A DNA stretch of 64,000 bases from Paenibacillus sp. HW567 (GTDB lineage Bacteria > Bacillota > Bacilli > Paenibacillales > Paenibacillaceae), in contig NZ_KB910518.1 of the NCBI RefSeq assembly GCF_000374185.1, positions 5,534,874 to 5,598,873 on the forward strand, written 5' to 3'. The position numbers and the translations under genes are program-made. The notes under the pieces were generated by a model. The model saw nothing but the letters and a program-made list of their open reading frames with translations, made no database searches and was not told where the DNA came from. This document shows positions 35,167-43,557 of the stretch, piece by piece (position 1 is the stretch's first letter; every line of letters begins with the position of its first letter).

Positions 35167-35574
35167 TTTCCTTCCTCCAAATCATATTGACAGCCCTCCG
35201 TATTAAAAAATGAACAAGAGCTGCAGGCATAGCGGAATTCACAATAAGCACATTTATTTCCATACTTGTCTACGCTTTTTTTCCAGTACTCAGACATCAG
35301 CTTTTGAAGCGCCAAATGGAACCCGTTATTTTTTAAAATTCCCAACTTTATTTTTTAATTCCATAAAAGGATATATAGAGCCATCATATGTAACCAGCAC
35401 TTTTTTATCAAGGCAGTGATCTCCTAATTTCCTTGCAAAAAAAGAATCAAAATCCACATTCACCATATTTTTATTCGTTACAGGAATGGGCTTTGTTTTT
35501 GAAAAACCACCTGCCAAGATTTGAAAGCTCCCGGGGCTTTTTTTATAATAGTTACTCGAATTAGATTTTCCTTT
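35142..35574 (-). pseudogene. Remnant of a SPASM-domain radical-SAM peptide maturase
   Basis: Only the C-terminal half survives. The last part reads KCAYCEFRYACSSC...GCQYD, the cysteine pattern of SPASM iron-sulfur domains in peptide-modifying radical SAM enzymes, and the upstream frame contains GDHCLDKKVLVTYDGSIYPF, which matches the region before it. The two frames meet at a run of six A residues near 35335 and would join if it had five. No radical SAM CxxxCxxC half is found: the reading frame closes at a stop just upstream (35575-35577). It precedes the ABC exporter, so the group looks like the remains of a ribosomally made peptide pathway. Confidence 0.7.
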
Positions 35575-35785
35575 TTATTTCATTTTTTTGCGTAGCCGGC
35601 GTCGTGATTGGTTGAGGAATTCGATACATGTATATACTGAATCAAAATTATTCAAACTGTTTCACACAAACATCACATCCCAGCATGCCACACTTGCATT
35701 TTTAGGATTTATTTACATATAGCTTTATATATACTATAATAAACAAATGTTTTAACCCAATTTACCAAAAAAAGGGGAGAACTTC

Positions 35786-36331
35786 ATGAAAGTTAGAATT
35801 TCATTATTTCTTGCAATGTTATCATTAGTGTTTGTAATAGGTTGTGACAACAATAAAAATATTGTTTCTCAAGCAGCTCTTTATCCTCTCCCATCAACTC
35901 AATTAGAAATTGCAGTAGTTGGGGATAATCCATTTGAAAAGATCAAAAATGTTAATTATGCCCAAAAAAGTCTCGAAGAAATTACTGCTGTTGAGAACAA
36001 TACATTTGATGGCCTAATTATTACAAAAGAATATTTTTCTGAAGCAGTAAAACAAGAATATAAAGATTTTTTTAGCAATATAACTTATCCAGTCTTCTTC
36101 ATTGGAACCGAAAATCTACTTACGAATGTATTTCACGATAATAGACTCACGTTGGAAACTGCAAAAATAGGCGGATTCGGGGCTAATGTATCTGGTTTTG
36201 TAAAAACTAATGGAAAGATTCAGGAATGGGGATTATTTTTACCAGATAATCCAACTGAAACAGATAAAAATCATGATATGATTTTAAGAATCACCAATAT
36301 TATTGAATCTTTTAAAATAAATCATAAATAA
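35786..36331 (+). CDS. Lipoprotein of unknown function
   Basis: An ATG after AAAGGGGAGA starts a 181-residue protein with a lipoprotein signal ending LVFVIGC (C20). The mature part is mixed alpha/beta (LEIAVVGDNPFEKIK, then TFDGLIITKEYFSE), resembling a flavodoxin- or ligand-binding-like fold, but no family is recognised. The AT-rich codon use matches the neighbours from 32 to 38 kb. Confidence 0.65.
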   Translation: MKVRISLFLAMLSLVFVIGCDNNKNIVSQAALYPLPSTQLEIAVVGDNPFEKIKNVNYAQKSLEEITAVENNTFDGLIITKEYFSEAVKQEYKDFFSNITYPVFFIGTENLLTNVFHDNRLTLETAKIGGFGANVSGFVKTNGKIQEWGLFLPDNPTETDKNHDMILRITNIIESFKINHK

Positions 36332-36408
36332 GTTTTTTTAAATCTTCTTTACAATATTTTTCCATGGGTTATAATGGTAGTACTCCATATAAAAGGAGAT
36401 ACTAGTAT

Positions 36409-37029
36409 ATGAAGATTAAAATTGTTGCTACTACTCTTGCTTTAACTCTCGCTTTATCATCAAATCTGTTCTTCTCCGGTTCTCTAGCAGCTTATGCTCA
36501 AAGTGTTCCAAATCCACCAGATACCACTTCCGCAGTTACTAATGAATTAGTACATCAAGGAAAACTAGACTTGAATAATCTTGATGATTTACCTGACGGT
36601 GTAACTACTAGAGACATCAGTTATGAGGAGGCCATCACTTCCATCGCAAAATTACAGGGCATTACAATAGAGGAAGCCAAAAGGAATAATCCCGATAAAA
36701 CTTCTAAGTCATCAAATGATAATTTTTCAGCAAAAGCTACTGATACATGGGTTAAAGAAATATCAATCGTCCAAGATGTAACCAGCCTATACAAGCCAAC
36801 TCTAAAAATATACGCTTATTATTATAGTTCAGGATCATTCAGACAATTTAAAGAGTTGCTAAGTGTTCAAATAGATGGAGCTAATACCGGTTCAATCTTT
36901 GTTGGCTCAAAAGTATTTGTTGGAAATCTTGAAGCAAAACTTTTAAATGCAAGTGAAATATGGTGGTTAATAAATGGAAATTTCTACGCTACCGCCACAT
37001 ATACTTACACCGGAGGATTAGAAGCCTGA
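36409..37029 (+). CDS. Secreted protein of unknown function, probably truncated by a TGA codon
   Basis: The ATG follows AAAGGAGAT. A signal peptide ends near AAYAQS, followed by a helical linker and a beta-rich C-terminal domain. The gene stops at TGA 37027-37029, but the same frame stays open for 29 more codons to a TAG at 37117-37119 with protein-like sequence (QVFKISFTASQTSSHYAGHY). The TGA probably replaced a TGG tryptophan codon. If the change is real, the protein has lost its last beta strands. Confidence 0.7.
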   Translation: MKIKIVATTLALTLALSSNLFFSGSLAAYAQSVPNPPDTTSAVTNELVHQGKLDLNNLDDLPDGVTTRDISYEEAITSIAKLQGITIEEAKRNNPDKTSKSSNDNFSAKATDTWVKEISIVQDVTSLYKPTLKIYAYYYSSGSFRQFKELLSVQIDGANTGSIFVGSKVFVGNLEAKLLNASEIWWLINGNFYATATYTYTGGLEA

Positions 37030-37141
37030 AATCAAGTCTTTAAGATTAGTTTTACAGCTTCTCAAACTTCAAGTCACTATGCGGGGCATTACAACACTGG
37101 AACTTATACCCTATATTAGACTTAAAAAACTTTTAGATAAA

Positions 37142-37181
37142 AAAACAACCCCGCCGACCTTAAGGATGACGGGGTTGTTTT
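37142..37181. terminator. Terminator after the secreted protein gene
   Basis: A perfect 12-bp stem (37142-37153 with 37170-37181) with A and T runs at its ends; it lies just past the extended frame end, supporting 37119 as the original gene end. Confidence 0.85.
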
Positions 37182-37276
37182 CTGTATATACCTCATTTCA
37201 CCAATAAATCAATAAAGCAATGTTTACAAGCAATAACGTCATTGCTTTTATCCACATAGAGTATAGCAGTTAAAAT

Positions 37277-37551
37277 TTACTTGTATGGATGATAATGTGG
37301 TATTTTAGATTGGAACTCTTTTAAGTTCACAATCAAGTTATTGTAATTAAATTCAATTAATGATACACCGTCAATTTCCCAACCTCTAGCCTCATACTCA
37401 CATTTAAAGTACCACTCTACAGCGGTTAAACTGCCTTGATGAATAAATTTCTTTATATTCCAAACAAAAACTGTTCCACGCTCATTCCAATCTTCAAACC
37501 AACTTTCTATGGCGTGTAGCCAGTGATATTCAGGTCCATAACATTCAGAAC
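37277..37551 (-). pseudogene. Remnant of an NTF2/SnoaL-like protein
   Basis: The minus strand is open from about 37551 to the stop at 37277 and reads SECYGPEYHWLHAIESWFEDW, then TAVEWYFKCEYE and DGVSLIEFN, the pattern of small NTF2-like polyketide cyclase-fold proteins. The N-terminal third is absent. There is no start codon with a ribosome site, so it is a fragment. Confidence 0.55.
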
Positions 37552-37646
37552 AGTTCCTCCCTGTACCATACGGAAACCTTGGATTGCACCAAGGCCGCAG
37601 TCAGAAAGTCTGTGTCGCTCTCCAGGACTTTGTATGTAATGCTCAA
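37545..37646 (-). CDS. Possible 33-residue peptide or 5' gene fragment
   Basis: A TTG start at 37646 has TAGGGAG nine bases ahead and reads MSITYKVLESDTDFLTAAL, a natural-looking protein start, before stopping at 37545 right at the NTF2-like fragment. Either a small real gene or the front end of a lost element gene fused to the fragment. Confidence 0.3.
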   Translation of the reverse strand: MSITYKVLESDTDFLTAALVQSKVSVWYREELF

Positions 37647-37841
37647 GCTATCACTCCCTATGTAAATACCCCGCCGAAAATGGCAGGGTACGGTTTTTTC
37701 GTATGATCTCAATATCTATTATCTGGAACATTATTCATACGTACTCTATGACAATAGAAACTTTTATTATTGACAGAAAAAAATAAAAAGCGTTGCCTTT
37801 GACTGGTTAGGTTCTTAAAAAATGTTGTCGGGGTGGCCTAT

Positions 37842-38204
37842 TTGACGAAAAAAATATTCAAGGCAGTTGGTAACGTAATCTTAAAGGCTTGTGCGCAACC
37901 ATGGACTTTGATGGCTATCGGTATTATTGTGATAGTTCTGTTCGGAGGAATTACGTTTTTCACTATAAAACGAATTCGAGGTGGCGACGAGTTTAAATTC
38001 GCCTTTTTAATTCATCTCAAACCGACAGAAATCGTAAAGCAGCAGAAAGAAGCTTTTGATAACTTAAACGAAGACGATTACTTAACATACTTCGCCAACG
38101 CCCTGACATCTCTAATGTTCGTTGAATATGTTAATGGGCAAAGAGAGAATGGCGATCCTGATGAGCAAGGCAGTGGCACCGAAGAGCAAGAACAACTTGC
38201 GTGA
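37842..38204 (+). CDS. Single-pass membrane protein of unknown, possibly phage-related, function
   Basis: A TTG at 37842 follows GGGGTGG with a short spacer; GTG at 37833 is an alternative. The product has one hydrophobic helix (PWTLMAIGIIVIVLFGGITFF) and an acidic, Glu/Gln-rich C-terminus. It overlaps the next gene in another frame. Both have the short, compact layout of phage genes, but no family is recognised. Confidence 0.5.
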   Translation: MTKKIFKAVGNVILKACAQPWTLMAIGIIVIVLFGGITFFTIKRIRGGDEFKFAFLIHLKPTEIVKQQKEAFDNLNEDDYLTYFANALTSLMFVEYVNGQRENGDPDEQGSGTEEQEQLA

Positions 38205-38343
38205 TCGTTACCTTGAGGGAAATCTCACCGTAAAACAGTACACAAATCAGATCCTTAATGGACGAGAAGGCGATCGTAATCGCCAAAACATCGAGCAGAA
38301 ACACAACAAAATTCTGAAGAAAGCTCGACTCATCAGCAATTAA
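38149..38343 (+). CDS. Small basic protein of unknown function
   Basis: Begins at the ATG 38149 (AAAGAGAG upstream), overlapping the previous gene by 56 nt. The 64 residues are charged and helical (NLRDRYLEGNLTVKQYTNQIL). An upstream ATG at 38122 in the same frame lacks a good ribosome site. Called on coding pattern alone. Confidence 0.4.
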   Translation: MAILMSKAVAPKSKNNLRDRYLEGNLTVKQYTNQILNGREGDRNRQNIEQKHNKILKKARLISN

Positions 38344-38406
38344 AGAAAAACCCCTCGATCGACGATTTGTCTCAAGAGTTCTTTCTTGCGTTTCTGATTC
38401 ACAACC

Positions 38407-38961
38407 TTACTTACCAGCCTTGCGCTCCACCTTATGCGCGGTTTCTTCCGCCAGCTCTGCAAGCACGCTGTCCAGACGCAGCTTAAGCTCGTCTGCGAGC
38501 TCGACAACCCCCTGATCATTACGCACCGCCTGTGAGTCTACCGCATACACACCGCCCAGAATATGGCGCGCACCCAGCACAGAGAGTACCGGCTTCAGCG
38601 CATACTCAATCGTGAGCAGATGCGCCAGGCTGCCGCCCATGAAGAGCGGGAGCAGGATTTTGCCGGCAAGGCCTTTTTCCGGGATCAGGTCCAGGAAGGT
38701 CTTGAGTACCCCTGTATAAGATGCCTTGTATACCGGGCTGACCACAATTACCGCGTCGGCTTCGGCCACAAGGCCGTTAGCCTTAACGATGGCTTCGCTC
38801 TCGAAGCGGGTATGAATCAAGTCCTCCGCAGGCAGCTCCGCCACATTAATCCGCTCTACCTCAAACCCATGCCCGCGCAAATCAGCCTCCGCATATTCAA
38901 TAACCGCATTAACCCGGGAGACCAGGGATGGTGTTCCGTTGATGACAACTATTTTGGCCAT
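38407..38961 (-). CDS. NAD(P)H-dependent FMN reductase (SsuE family)
   Basis: Flavodoxin-like-fold flavin reductase of 184 residues. It opens with VVINGTPSLVSR, the phosphate-binding loop for FMN, and carries VVSPVYKASYTGVLKTFLD, the conserved SP-Y-S/T-G segment of NADPH-dependent FMN reductases. The ATG at 38961 after GAGGTGG is preferred to the GTG at 38970. In SsuE-type systems the enzyme supplies reduced FMN to a sulfonate monooxygenase; no such partner is in the window, so the role is open. Confidence 0.85.
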   Translation of the reverse strand: MAKIVVINGTPSLVSRVNAVIEYAEADLRGHGFEVERINVAELPAEDLIHTRFESEAIVKANGLVAEADAVIVVSPVYKASYTGVLKTFLDLIPEKGLAGKILLPLFMGGSLAHLLTIEYALKPVLSVLGARHILGGVYAVDSQAVRNDQGVVELADELKLRLDSVLAELAEETAHKVERKAGK

Positions 38962-39078
38962 TTTCTCCACCTCTTCCGTTCGTTATAATAAGGATCTGCC
39001 GCTATTCCGGGTGCAAATCCCTTCAAATTTTAAGATAATCCTATCAGATTACAAGGAATATTGTCAAACCTGCAAACC

Positions 39079-39107
39079 TTGCGCAGGGCTCTATCCTGAG
39101 CTATAAT
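39079..39107 (+). promoter_or_regulatory. Sigma-A-type promoter of the T-box-serS transcript
   Basis: TTGCGC at 39079-39084 and a perfect TATAAT at 39102-39107 with a 17-nt spacer; transcription would start near 39114. Confidence 0.7.
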
Positions 39108-39113
39108 AAGCGG

Positions 39114-39333
39114 CAATACTACATCCCGATCAAGCCCATGACCGGCATCCAACCGTGAGGCGTCTGCGACCGGAGCAAATTACTTGTTCCCTAAGTTTAC
39201 CGGGTTTCGCCCGTTACCGCGAAGACCAAAGAGGGCCTTATCCTGCTGTGAAGCCAGGGGATTCGGTCAACCTGGGTGGCACCGCGAGCTAACGCTCCTC
39301 GTCCCATGGATGAGGGCGTTTTTTGTATTTTTT
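39114..39333 (+). ncRNA. T-box leader of serS
   Basis: A leader that senses uncharged tRNA. The conserved T-box GGGTGGCACCGCGAGCT at 39274-39290 is followed by the terminator stem AACGCTCCTCGTCCC...GATGAGGGCGTT with a T run (39291-39333). Upstream stems (39120-39240) are of stem I type. By position it should bind tRNA-Ser; the specifier codon was not fixed. Confidence 0.88.
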
Positions 39334-39356
39334 TAGATCAAAAGGAGCGAAGCGGC

Positions 39357-40652
39357 ATGCTGGACATGAACTGGATCAGGGAAAATGAGGAACTCGTAAG
39401 AAATACGGCCAAGTGGAAAAAAGTGATTTTTCCGCTGGATGAGCTGCTCGAATGGGACGACAAACGGCGGGAGCTGCGGCGGGAAACCGAGCAGCAAAGA
39501 ACGGAGCGAAACAGGCTGACCAAGGAGGTCGAGCGCCTGCTGCGCCAGGGGGATGCCGAGGGCGGAGACGCCGCCAAGGAGCAGGTGCGCCAGATTAACG
39601 GCAGGCTGACGAAGCTGGAGGCCGAGCTGGCCGAGGCGGAGCAGCGCTGCGGCGAGCTGCTGCTGCTCGCACCGAACCCGGTGTCGGCGGACACGCCCAT
39701 CGGGGCCGATGACAGCGAGAATGTGGAGCTGCGGCGGACCGGCAGCCTGCCGGACTTCGGCTTCACGCCGCGCGACCATGTGGAGCTCGGCGAGCTTCAC
39801 GACATCATTGATATTCCGCGCGGGGTCAAAGCCGGAGGACCGCGCAGCTACGTGCTGAAGGGCATGGGACTGTATCTGCACCTCGCCGTGCAGCGGCTGG
39901 CGCTGGATGTGCTGACGGGGCGCGGCTTCACCGTGATGGACGTGCCGGTTATTGTCCGCCCGGAGGCGCTGGAGCGGACCGGATTTTTCCCCGGCGGGAT
40001 GGATCAGACCTATGAGCTGAACGGAGAAAAGCGCTGGCTGGCCGGAACCTCGGAGGTCTCGCTCGTCTCCTTGTACAGCGATGAGATCGTTGATGCTGAA
40101 CCGCCGCTGCGGCTGGCCGGGATGTCGGCCTGCTTCCGCCGCGAGGTCGGCTCGGCGGGACGCGATGTGCGCGGCCTGTATCGGGTACACCAGTTCTCAA
40201 AGATCGAACAGGTCGTGATCTGCCGGAATGATCCGGCAGAATCGGAGCGGATGCTGCAGGAGATTCTGGCAAATGCCGAGCATATCCTGCAACTCTTAGA
40301 GCTGCCCTACCGCGTAGTGGCTGTGTGCAGCGGCGACATGGCGCTGAAGACGCACAAGCAATACGACATTGAGACCTGGATGCCGAGCAGAGGCGCATAC
40401 GGCGAGACCCATTCGGCTTCGAATCTGCATGATTTCCAGGCCCGCCGCTCCGGCATCCGCTTCCGGGATGAGAACGGACGCCTGCAATATTGCCACACCC
40501 TCAACAATACCGCAGTCGCCACACCGCGGATTCTGATTCCGCTGCTGGAGAACCATCAGCAGGAAGACGGTTCGATTTATATTCCGAAGGCGCTGCGCAA
40601 ATATATGGACGGGCGTGAGATTCTTCCTGCTTCGCCGCCGAACAGGAATTAG
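39357..40652 (+). CDS. serS: Seryl-tRNA synthetase
   Basis: Class II synthetase charging tRNA-Ser, 431 residues. An N-terminal coiled-coil arm (WDDKRRELRRETEQQRTERN ... KLEAELAEAEQR) binds tRNA, and the catalytic core shows motif 2 CFRREVGSAGRDVRGLYRVHQF and a C-terminal motif 3 region. Motif 3 reads TAVATPRILIPLLENHQ where the usual pattern is GSGLAVGRTLxAxLEN. The arginine and the LEN end are present, but the glycines before are changed, so this may be a second, diverged copy. The ATG at 39357 follows AAAGGAG; upstream codons belong to the T-box. Confidence 0.88.
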   Translation: MLDMNWIRENEELVRNTAKWKKVIFPLDELLEWDDKRRELRRETEQQRTERNRLTKEVERLLRQGDAEGGDAAKEQVRQINGRLTKLEAELAEAEQRCGELLLLAPNPVSADTPIGADDSENVELRRTGSLPDFGFTPRDHVELGELHDIIDIPRGVKAGGPRSYVLKGMGLYLHLAVQRLALDVLTGRGFTVMDVPVIVRPEALERTGFFPGGMDQTYELNGEKRWLAGTSEVSLVSLYSDEIVDAEPPLRLAGMSACFRREVGSAGRDVRGLYRVHQFSKIEQVVICRNDPAESERMLQEILANAEHILQLLELPYRVVAVCSGDMALKTHKQYDIETWMPSRGAYGETHSASNLHDFQARRSGIRFRDENGRLQYCHTLNNTAVATPRILIPLLENHQQEDGSIYIPKALRKYMDGREILPASPPNRN

Positions 40653-40680
40653 AGCAGGCGACGCACATTGTACATTGCAA

Positions 40681-40729
40681 AGAGACGGTTCCCGGAGCGC
40701 AGTTGCGCTTCAGGAGCCGTCTCTCTTTT
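40681..40729 (+). terminator. Terminator after serS
   Basis: AGAGACGGTTCC pairs with GGAGCCGTCTCT (one G-U) around an inner GAGCGCA/TGCGCTT stem, then CTTTTG. Confidence 0.8.
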
Positions 40730-40766
40730 GATGCAGCTTGCTGAATGGCTGATATCCGGCCCCTCT

Positions 40767-41855
40767 CTATTTCACCGGCACAACAACCTCAAATTCAGGA
40801 ATATACTCCTTGTCCACATAGCCTTCGGAATCAATACTGAGAATCTTGTAGGTTCGGATGGTCACTTGTTTGACCGGCTGCTGAAGCGGTTCAAATAACG
40901 TATCGGTAGTCAAAACATTTCCGCCTGTAGCACTGAATCCCACGCCTTCGTTCACTGCCCTTACCAGATTGCCTTTGTCATCGGCCAATTCAAAGCCCAT
41001 TGAAGGCAGCTTCTCGCTGATCCTTTGTCCCTCCGGCAGCTCAATCCGTGTCGTTATAAGGCTTGTAATCGGCGTGAGCTCTACCTTATCCAGTGTAAAG
41101 ATCATTCCGGCATGCTCCCGGGTAACCGGCTGCGCAATCAGGTTGTTTGCGGTTTTCTTCTCCACCGGAAGTGTAATGTGGAAAGGATCCAAAATCCCGT
41201 CCATATGAACCGTCAGCAGCAGCTCGAACTTATCCGGCAAGGCCCGCCCCCCTTGACCCCGCATATCGGAGAATTGGACGATCCTGGAGGCATCATCCTT
41301 CCCTTTTAAAATAAATACACCCGGGGAGCTCCCTCCATACTTCAGTCCATAAGCACGCAGGTCTTCACCATTAATTGAGACCTTAATGTCACCCAAGAGA
41401 TCGCCAAGCTCACGCTTCAGGAATCTTTCCTCCGTCGTCCGGCGCTCAAGGCCAATTGAAACCCGGACTCCGTCGAACAAGACTTCAGGCACATTCAGCG
41501 TTAACCCTTCGTGGCTATCGCTCCGGTCCGGTGTCAGCGCCAGTCCCTTCTCATTCGCCGTCCGCAGACCCAGATCACCGGCAAGCTCAAAGATAGAGCC
41601 CAGCACGGGAATTTGCCCAATAGATGCCGCCAGCGTTGGTGAGATGAAGCCGGCACCCAGGAGAGACAAGATCAGCAGCATTACAGAAGCCAAGAGTACA
41701 GCTACTTTTCTTCTTCGTGGTGCCCTGTTGTTCCGCCCCTTTGCCTCAAAACGCTTCATAGTACGGTCCACCAGTTCCACTTCCACGGGAGTGTTGCGGA
41801 TCAATCTGCTGATGTGCTCCAGCCGTTCATCCTCTGTTGTTGTACGGTTCTCCAA
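40767..41855 (-). CDS. DUF4179 domain membrane protein, likely partner (anti-sigma) of the ECF sigma factor
   Basis: A TTG at 41855 with GGAGGG seven bases upstream gives 362 residues. A cytoplasmic N-terminus (about 50 residues) is followed by one helix (AVLLASVMLLILSLLGAGF) and a large exported beta-rich DUF4179-type domain with a DUF5643-like C-terminal part. Such proteins are encoded right after ECF sigma factors and are thought to hold them inactive until an envelope signal comes. The start lies inside the end of the sigma gene (29 nt overlap). Confidence 0.78.
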   Translation of the reverse strand: MENRTTTEDERLEHISRLIRNTPVEVELVDRTMKRFEAKGRNNRAPRRRKVAVLLASVMLLILSLLGAGFISPTLAASIGQIPVLGSIFELAGDLGLRTANEKGLALTPDRSDSHEGLTLNVPEVLFDGVRVSIGLERRTTEERFLKRELGDLLGDIKVSINGEDLRAYGLKYGGSSPGVFILKGKDDASRIVQFSDMRGQGGRALPDKFELLLTVHMDGILDPFHITLPVEKKTANNLIAQPVTREHAGMIFTLDKVELTPITSLITTRIELPEGQRISEKLPSMGFELADDKGNLVRAVNEGVGFSATGGNVLTTDTLFEPLQQPVKQVTIRTYKILSIDSEGYVDKEYIPEFEVVVPVK

Positions 41856-42420
41856 TGAGCTTCCCTCCATTCTCCTTCTGTCTGCCCAGCTTTTTGCGCA
41901 GCCGCTCGTATTTCTTGCGCACGGTAGCCGGGTTCATATCCATGACAGCAGCGATATCGTCAAAGGCATAATCCTCCAGTGCCCGCAGCAGCAGGATCTG
42001 CCGTTCCTCCATGCTGAGCTGCTCCAGCAGCCCATGCACCAGTTCGGTATATCCGAGGCCGGCTGCGGCAGGCTCAGTGTACTGCTGCTGTCTTTTGTAC
42101 AGTGCCAGGAGCCGGAAGCCCTTGCTTCTCTTTTTTATAAGGTCCAAGCAGTGATTCCGTGCAATCCGGTACAGCCAGGCTGAAAAAGACACCTTTTTCG
42201 TAAAACCGCCAATGTTCTCCAGTGCCTTAATAAAAATATCCTGCGCTGCATCCTCACCCTCTTCCTGACTCCCAAGCAGATAATAGCAGTACAAATAAAT
42301 GGGTCTCTGAAAATGCCGGATGACCTGGGTGTAGGCCTGCATATCGCCCCGCTGGGCCTGCTCCACTAATAATTCCAGTTCTGTTCCGGTGTTCATCCCG
42401 GAGGCTGCCGCTTTATCCAC
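41827..42420 (-). CDS. ECF-type sigma factor
   Basis: Sigma-70 family member of about 197 residues. Region 2 reads AYTQVIRHFQRPIYLYCYYLLGSQEEGEDAAQDIFIKAL with the core-binding and -10 helices, and region 4 ends in a helix-turn-helix (DDIAAVMDMNPATVRKKYERLRKKL). A GTG at 42420, preceded by AAAGGAGG, is chosen over the ATG far upstream. It is co-transcribed with the DUF4179 protein. Target promoters are not evident in the window. Confidence 0.87.
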   Translation of the reverse strand: MDKAAASGMNTGTELELLVEQAQRGDMQAYTQVIRHFQRPIYLYCYYLLGSQEEGEDAAQDIFIKALENIGGFTKKVSFSAWLYRIARNHCLDLIKKRSKGFRLLALYKRQQQYTEPAAAGLGYTELVHGLLEQLSMEERQILLLRALEDYAFDDIAAVMDMNPATVRKKYERLRKKLGRQKENGGKLIGEPYNNRG

Positions 42421-42561
42421 AAGCCCCCTCCTTTCTCGCCTATATAACTGAAAAGCACAGCGATTTGTGACAGCAAGGTGCAAAATTATTTTCTTTTTGA
42501 GGAGAATGTTCTATTTAATTGATATCTAAAATTAGTTCGTATATAATATAACAAAATAAAA

Positions 42562-42579
42562 GTTCTATATTTATAGAAC
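42562..42579. promoter_or_regulatory. Palindromic operator candidate before the ArsR-type gene
   Basis: GTTCTATATTTATAGAAC is a perfect 8-bp inverted repeat with a 2-nt centre, in an AT-rich stretch 45 nt before the start codon; a half site GTTCTAT lies near 42508. It is a natural site for the regulator's own control. Confidence 0.5.
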
Positions 42580-42623
42580 AAAAATTCAGGTTCAATAGCT
42601 TATATCGGAAATGAGGAATTCGC

Positions 42624-43529
42624 ATGAATTATAAGGTTGAAGTCGATTTTGCCCCGATGTATGAATGCTTTAGCAGCCTGGCCGCTTTTCTCGGGAAGCA
42701 GAATCACAATGCTCTGGAATCAGGAAAGCTCTGGGTCCAGGAGGTGCAGAAGAAGCTATCCCCTGGGCAGCTTCAGCAGATGCAGCAGTTCTCTAAGGAT
42801 AACGGGGATTTCACACTCACACCCTACATTTGGAGCTGCCCGGGAGAACGTTCCGTGTCCGGCTTCCTGGATTGGTATGATGGCTTGTCCTCAGGAGAGC
42901 TGTATGAGATAAAAGCCCGTTTCGGGTCATCGGTGCCCTCCAATCTGGCCGAGCTGCGCAGCCGCGCTTCTGAAATTCTGCGGGAATGGGATGAACGGTA
43001 CTTCAGCGGAATAAATCCCGCTATCCTCGAAGGGCTGGGGCGAGAAGCTGAGTTCCGGCAGAACACGCTGAACGGTACCAATGGTATGGAGGTCTACGAG
43101 CAGGCGACGGAGGGGATGCGGTTTAGCCCCGGGGAACAAATGAAACAGATCATATTGATCCCGCAATATCATGCCCGCCCGCTGGTCACTTCCACTTTCT
43201 ACGATGAATTTGTGTTCACCAGCTACTCCTGCGATGTGCTTCCGCCGGAGGAAGGGCGTCCTGCCCCTGCACTGCTCCGGCTGACCCGGGCACTGTCGGA
43301 TGAGACCCGGCTGTACATTCTCCGCCTGCTTGCGGACAAACAATTAAGCTTCACCGAAATTGTCCGGCAGGTCGGCCTGTCCAAAAGCACCATCCACTAT
43401 CATCTCATCGCGCTGCGGGCGGCTGGACTGGTTATAGTCCACACCAGTGGCAAAAGCGCGGCGTACAGCCTGCGTCTGGAAGCGCTGAATGGACTGCCGC
43501 AGCGAATGTCTGACTATCTGAAAAGCTAA
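42624..43529 (+). CDS. ArsR-family transcriptional regulator with long N-terminal domain
   Basis: A 301-residue protein. The last 90 residues are a winged-helix ArsR domain (LSDETRLYILRLLADKQLSFTEI, then GLSKSTIHYHLIALRAAGL). The first 200 residues are a mostly helical ligand or dimer domain of unclear family. No CxC metal site is visible in the HTH, so the signal is probably not a heavy metal. It lies 28 nt upstream of the MFS exporter, which it most likely controls. Confidence 0.82.
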   Translation: MNYKVEVDFAPMYECFSSLAAFLGKQNHNALESGKLWVQEVQKKLSPGQLQQMQQFSKDNGDFTLTPYIWSCPGERSVSGFLDWYDGLSSGELYEIKARFGSSVPSNLAELRSRASEILREWDERYFSGINPAILEGLGREAEFRQNTLNGTNGMEVYEQATEGMRFSPGEQMKQIILIPQYHARPLVTSTFYDEFVFTSYSCDVLPPEEGRPAPALLRLTRALSDETRLYILRLLADKQLSFTEIVRQVGLSKSTIHYHLIALRAAGLVIVHTSGKSAAYSLRLEALNGLPQRMSDYLKS

Positions 43530-43557
43530 ACGGGCCGCGAAAAGGAGTGAATACCCT

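Noticed and set aside
39276..39356. Upstream start of serS
   Set aside because: Those bases are the T-box antiterminator and terminator; the ribosome site fits only the ATG at 39357.
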